A stretch of 9,535 nt of DNA from positions 1 through 9,535 of the forward strand of contig USFX01000104.1 in assembly GCA_900553965.1 (NCBI GenBank), read 5' to 3'. The position numbers were made by a program, and so were the translations under genes. Below the pieces are notes generated by a model that ran no database searches, was not told the origin of the DNA, and saw nothing but the letters and a program-made list of their open reading frames with translations. This stretch comes from an uncultured Prevotella sp. Its GTDB lineage: Bacteria; Bacteroidota; Bacteroidia; Bacteroidales; Bacteroidaceae. This document shows positions 8,081-9,535 of this stretch, piece by piece (within the stretch, counting starts at the first letter, position 1; the number at the start of each line of letters is the position of its first letter).

Positions 8081-8143
8081 TTTTCATCTAACAAATAGTA
8101 ATCATACCTCTGCACTCTGACCTCATCACTCTGACCTAAAGAG
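8028..8143. repeat. Large inverted repeat (47-bp arms) entering the xerD 3' end
   Basis: Arms 8028-8074 and 8097-8143 are complementary at 45 of 47 positions, around a 22-nt loop at 8075-8096. The two mismatches fall together, where one arm has the CA and the other the AT version of the 14-bp module. The right arm covers the last 18 nt of xerD including its stop. A transcript would form a very stable hairpin immediately after the xerD stop; no T-tract follows, so it may stabilise or separate the xerD mRNA end rather than act as a classic terminator. Confidence 0.88.
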
Positions 8144-9046
8144 AATGTTCCTCGGATGATGCTCCAATATCTCCTGTCGCAGGGCCGTCAAATCCATGTG
8201 TGTATATATCTCCGTCGTGCCAATGTTTTCATGACCGAGCAGTTCCTGGATGGCCCTCAGGTCGGCGCCGCCTTCGAGCAGAGCCGTGGCGAAGGAGTGT
8301 CGCAGTGTGTGTGGGCTGATGGTCTTCGTTATTCCGGCTTCGGCGGCCTGACGCTTGATCATGATGAGAATCATCGTGCGGGTCAGGTGGGCGCCGCGGC
8401 GGTTCAGGAAGACATATCCCTCCTCTCCCGGCTTGATGTTCATCCGGCAGCGGTCGTCGAACCACAGCATCAGCTCGCTGACGGCGCGTTCGGAGATTGG
8501 CACGAGGCGCTCCTTGCTGCCCTTGCCCATGACGCGGACATAGCCCTCCTCCAGATACAGATTGTCGAGTTGCAGCGTCACCAGCTCCGTCACGCGCAGC
8601 CCGCAGGAAAACAGAACCTCGATGATGGCGCGGTTGCGGTGACCCTCCCATCGCGTCAGGTCAATGGACTCTTCCATCCGGTCAACCTCACTGACGCTCA
8701 GCACCTCGGGCAGCTTCTCCGCCGTCTGGGGTGACTCCAGCAGCTCCGTCGGGTCGTCGTCGCGGTAGCCGTCGGTGAGGAGATAGCGGAAGAACGAGCG
8801 CACGCCGCTCAGAATCCGGCACTGAGACGACGGCCCGACGTCCATGTCGTGGAGTTCGGCGGCGAACGTCTGGAGGTTCTCCAACTGTATTTCCGTTGCC
8901 GTCAGACCCTCGCGTGCCATGAAGTCCAGAAGCCGGCGCAGGTCGCGGCGGTAGGCGTCGAGAGTGTTTGCGGAGTAGTTGCGCTCCAGTTTGAGATAGC
9001 GCATATAGCCCGCCACCATATCATTTGAGCTGTTTTTCTTGTCCAT
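8126..9046 (-). CDS. xerD: Site-specific tyrosine recombinase XerD
   Basis: XerD joins XerC at the chromosomal dif site to resolve chromosome dimers at cell division. From the ATG at 9046 the protein has 306 residues, close to the usual 298-305. Residues 8-95 form the SAM-like core-binding domain (YMRYLKLERNYSANTLDAYRRDL), and 110-300 the catalytic domain. All active-site residues are present with XerD spacing: R151 (CGLRVTEL), K175 (MGKGSKER), H246 and R249 (SPHTLRH), H272 (LLGH) and nucleophile Y281 (IYTH). The family's usual HHPR end is at 296-299, after which five of the remaining residues (LFRSE) are encoded by a repeat arm. An in-frame TTG at 9088 would add 14 residues, but ATG 9046 fits the family length and follows an AT-rich stretch. 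It is divergent from aroQ. XerC and integron-like relatives are less likely, given the HHPR end. Confidence 0.93.
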   Translation of the reverse strand: MDKKNSSNDMVAGYMRYLKLERNYSANTLDAYRRDLRRLLDFMAREGLTATEIQLENLQTFAAELHDMDVGPSSQCRILSGVRSFFRYLLTDGYRDDDPTELLESPQTAEKLPEVLSVSEVDRMEESIDLTRWEGHRNRAIIEVLFSCGLRVTELVTLQLDNLYLEEGYVRVMGKGSKERLVPISERAVSELMLWFDDRCRMNIKPGEEGYVFLNRRGAHLTRTMILIMIKRQAAEAGITKTISPHTLRHSFATALLEGGADLRAIQELLGHENIGTTEIYTHMDLTALRQEILEHHPRNILFRSE

Positions 9047-9069
9047 GTCCGTTAATTTTATTACTTTTG
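9039..9069 (+). promoter_or_regulatory. Predicted aroQ promoter
   Basis: TACTTTTG at 9062-9069 is a full match to TAnnTTTG, with TTG at 9039-9041 placed 20 nt upstream. The -33 element lies inside the first codons of xerD on the opposite strand. Transcription would start near 9076 and give an unusually long leader of about 180 nt before the aroQ ATG. No nearer forward TAnnTTTG was found. Confidence 0.5.
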
Positions 9070-9163
9070 CCGTATGTACAGCGCACAAGGTCAGACCGTT
9101 GCGCGTCTTCCACGCGACGCAGAGACGACGCTGACGGGCGCGACGTGTTCAGCCTGTCGCTTC

Positions 9164-9226
9164 AGCGATAATGCAAATGAGCGCAGTGAAAGTTCACTTG
9201 CAAACTTCCGGGCGCAGCTTATCGCT
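9164..9226 (-). other. Structured element in the xerD leader
   Basis: AGCGATAA at 9164-9171 is the inverse of TTATCGCT at 9219-9226, enclosing AGTGAA-AG-TTCACT (9185-9198), a small dyad, and two direct GCGCAG hexamers (9181 and 9212 regions). Read on the minus strand it directly follows the predicted -7 box and would be the 5' end of the xerD transcript. From memory, leaders with GCGATAAGCTGCGC...TTTGCATTATC recur upstream of Prevotella genes; I cannot confirm this here. Confidence 0.45.
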
Positions 9227-9228
9227 TA

Positions 9229-9262
9229 CAAAGATACGAAAAAACAATTTAATTATGACAAA
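9229..9262 (-). promoter_or_regulatory. Predicted xerD promoter
   Basis: TATCTTTG on the minus strand (9236 down to 9229) is a full match to TAnnTTTG. A TTTG at 9262-9259 lies 22 nt upstream, slightly longer than the usual 19-21, and overlaps the first codons of aroQ. Transcription would start near 9222 and give a leader of about 175 nt before the xerD ATG. Confidence 0.5.
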
Positions 9263-9535
9263 GAAAATACTGATCATCAACGGCCCCAACCTCAACATGA
9301 TGCACTTCACCGAGCCGGGCGTGGCCGGTCAGCTGGACTACAACGGCCTGCTGGATTATCTGGACGTTTGCTGCCAGCAGATGGGCATCGAGCCGGATTT
9401 CTTCCAGTCCAACCACGAGGGCGCGATCATCGACGCCATTCAGGAGGCCGACACGGCGTTCGACGGCATCGTCATCAACCCCGGGGCCTATACCCATTAC
9501 AGCTACGCCATCTATGACGCCCTGCTGGCCGTCAG
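9255..9535 (+). CDS. aroQ: Type II 3-dehydroquinate dehydratase family protein (5' part, runs off the window)
   Basis: The first 93 residues of about 140-150. The family converts 3-dehydroquinate to 3-dehydroshikimate in the shikimate pathway, as a cytosolic dodecamer. Family marks are clear: IINGPNLN at 7-14 (N12), QSNHEGAIIDAIQEA at 51-65, and INPGAYTHYSYAIYDAL at 74-90 with N75 and H81. The lid motif, normally REP-x-x-YG, reads TEPGVAG at 19-25: the catalytic Arg is T19 and the catalytic Tyr is A24. The usual Arg of A-[IL]-RDA is Y87. The start ATG follows an AT-rich stretch and gives the standard N-terminus. I recall aroQ divergent from xerD being common in Bacteroidales, so by position this is the usual aroQ. 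Whether it still dehydrates dehydroquinate is open. Confidence 0.85.
   Translation, partial: MTKKILIINGPNLNMMHFTEPGVAGQLDYNGLLDYLDVCCQQMGIEPDFFQSNHEGAIIDAIQEADTAFDGIVINPGAYTHYSYAIYDALLAV

Noticed and set aside
7996..8143. Possible CRISPR-like array
   Set aside because: The module is 14 bp, copies are tandem or inverted, there are no regular spacers and no cas genes.
9047..9088. Longer xerD start at an in-frame TTG
   Set aside because: It adds 14 unconserved residues; the ATG at 9046 gives the normal XerD length.
9074..9517. 147-codon plus-strand frame overlapping aroQ
   Set aside because: It reads aroQ in another frame; its first part is the leader region and its product is low-complexity.

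Overview
The window looks like chromosomal DNA of a member of Bacteroidota, most likely order Bacteroidales and a GC-rich Prevotella-like lineage. The evidence is: upstream boxes of the form TAnnTTTG with a TTG/TTTG about 20 nt further out; AT-rich stretches instead of Shine-Dalgarno sequences before starts; a secreted PKD protein ending in the KGIYI..GKK..VK tail typical of Bacteroidales secreted proteins; and several palindromic intergenic repeats of a style I associate with Prevotella. The genus is inference.

Layout. (1) 1-286: perhaps the last codons of an upstream gene, an imperfect inverted repeat at 65-160, and a good promoter. (2) 287-2899 (+): complete mutS. (3) 2900-3143: a 244-nt gap between convergent genes, filled by three inverted-repeat elements, a GC-rich one at each gene end and a 30-bp perfect hairpin in the middle. 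(4) 3144-4994 (-): secreted protein with an N-terminal adhesin-like beta domain, two PKD domains and a type IX-like tail. (5) 5022-5057: strong intrinsic terminator. (6) 5081-7897 (-): periplasmic M16 zinc metallopeptidase. (7) 7898-8125: upstream region of the peptidase gene plus a repeat cluster built from a 14-bp module, whose last arm runs into the xerD coding region. (8) 8126-9046 (-): complete xerD. (9) 9047-9254: divergent control region. (10) 9255-end (+): first 93 codons of an aroQ-family gene, cut by the window edge.

Most genes are housekeeping (mismatch repair, chromosome dimer resolution, shikimate pathway) or ordinary envelope proteins. I see no defence system, CRISPR array, prophage, transposase or biosynthetic cluster. 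The less ordinary signals are an AroQ-like protein that lacks the catalytic Arg and Tyr in the part visible; a repeat that encodes the last residues and stop of XerD; repeats that begin directly at the stop codons of mutS and the PKD gene; and predicted xerD and aroQ promoters that face each other so that their leaders would be complementary.
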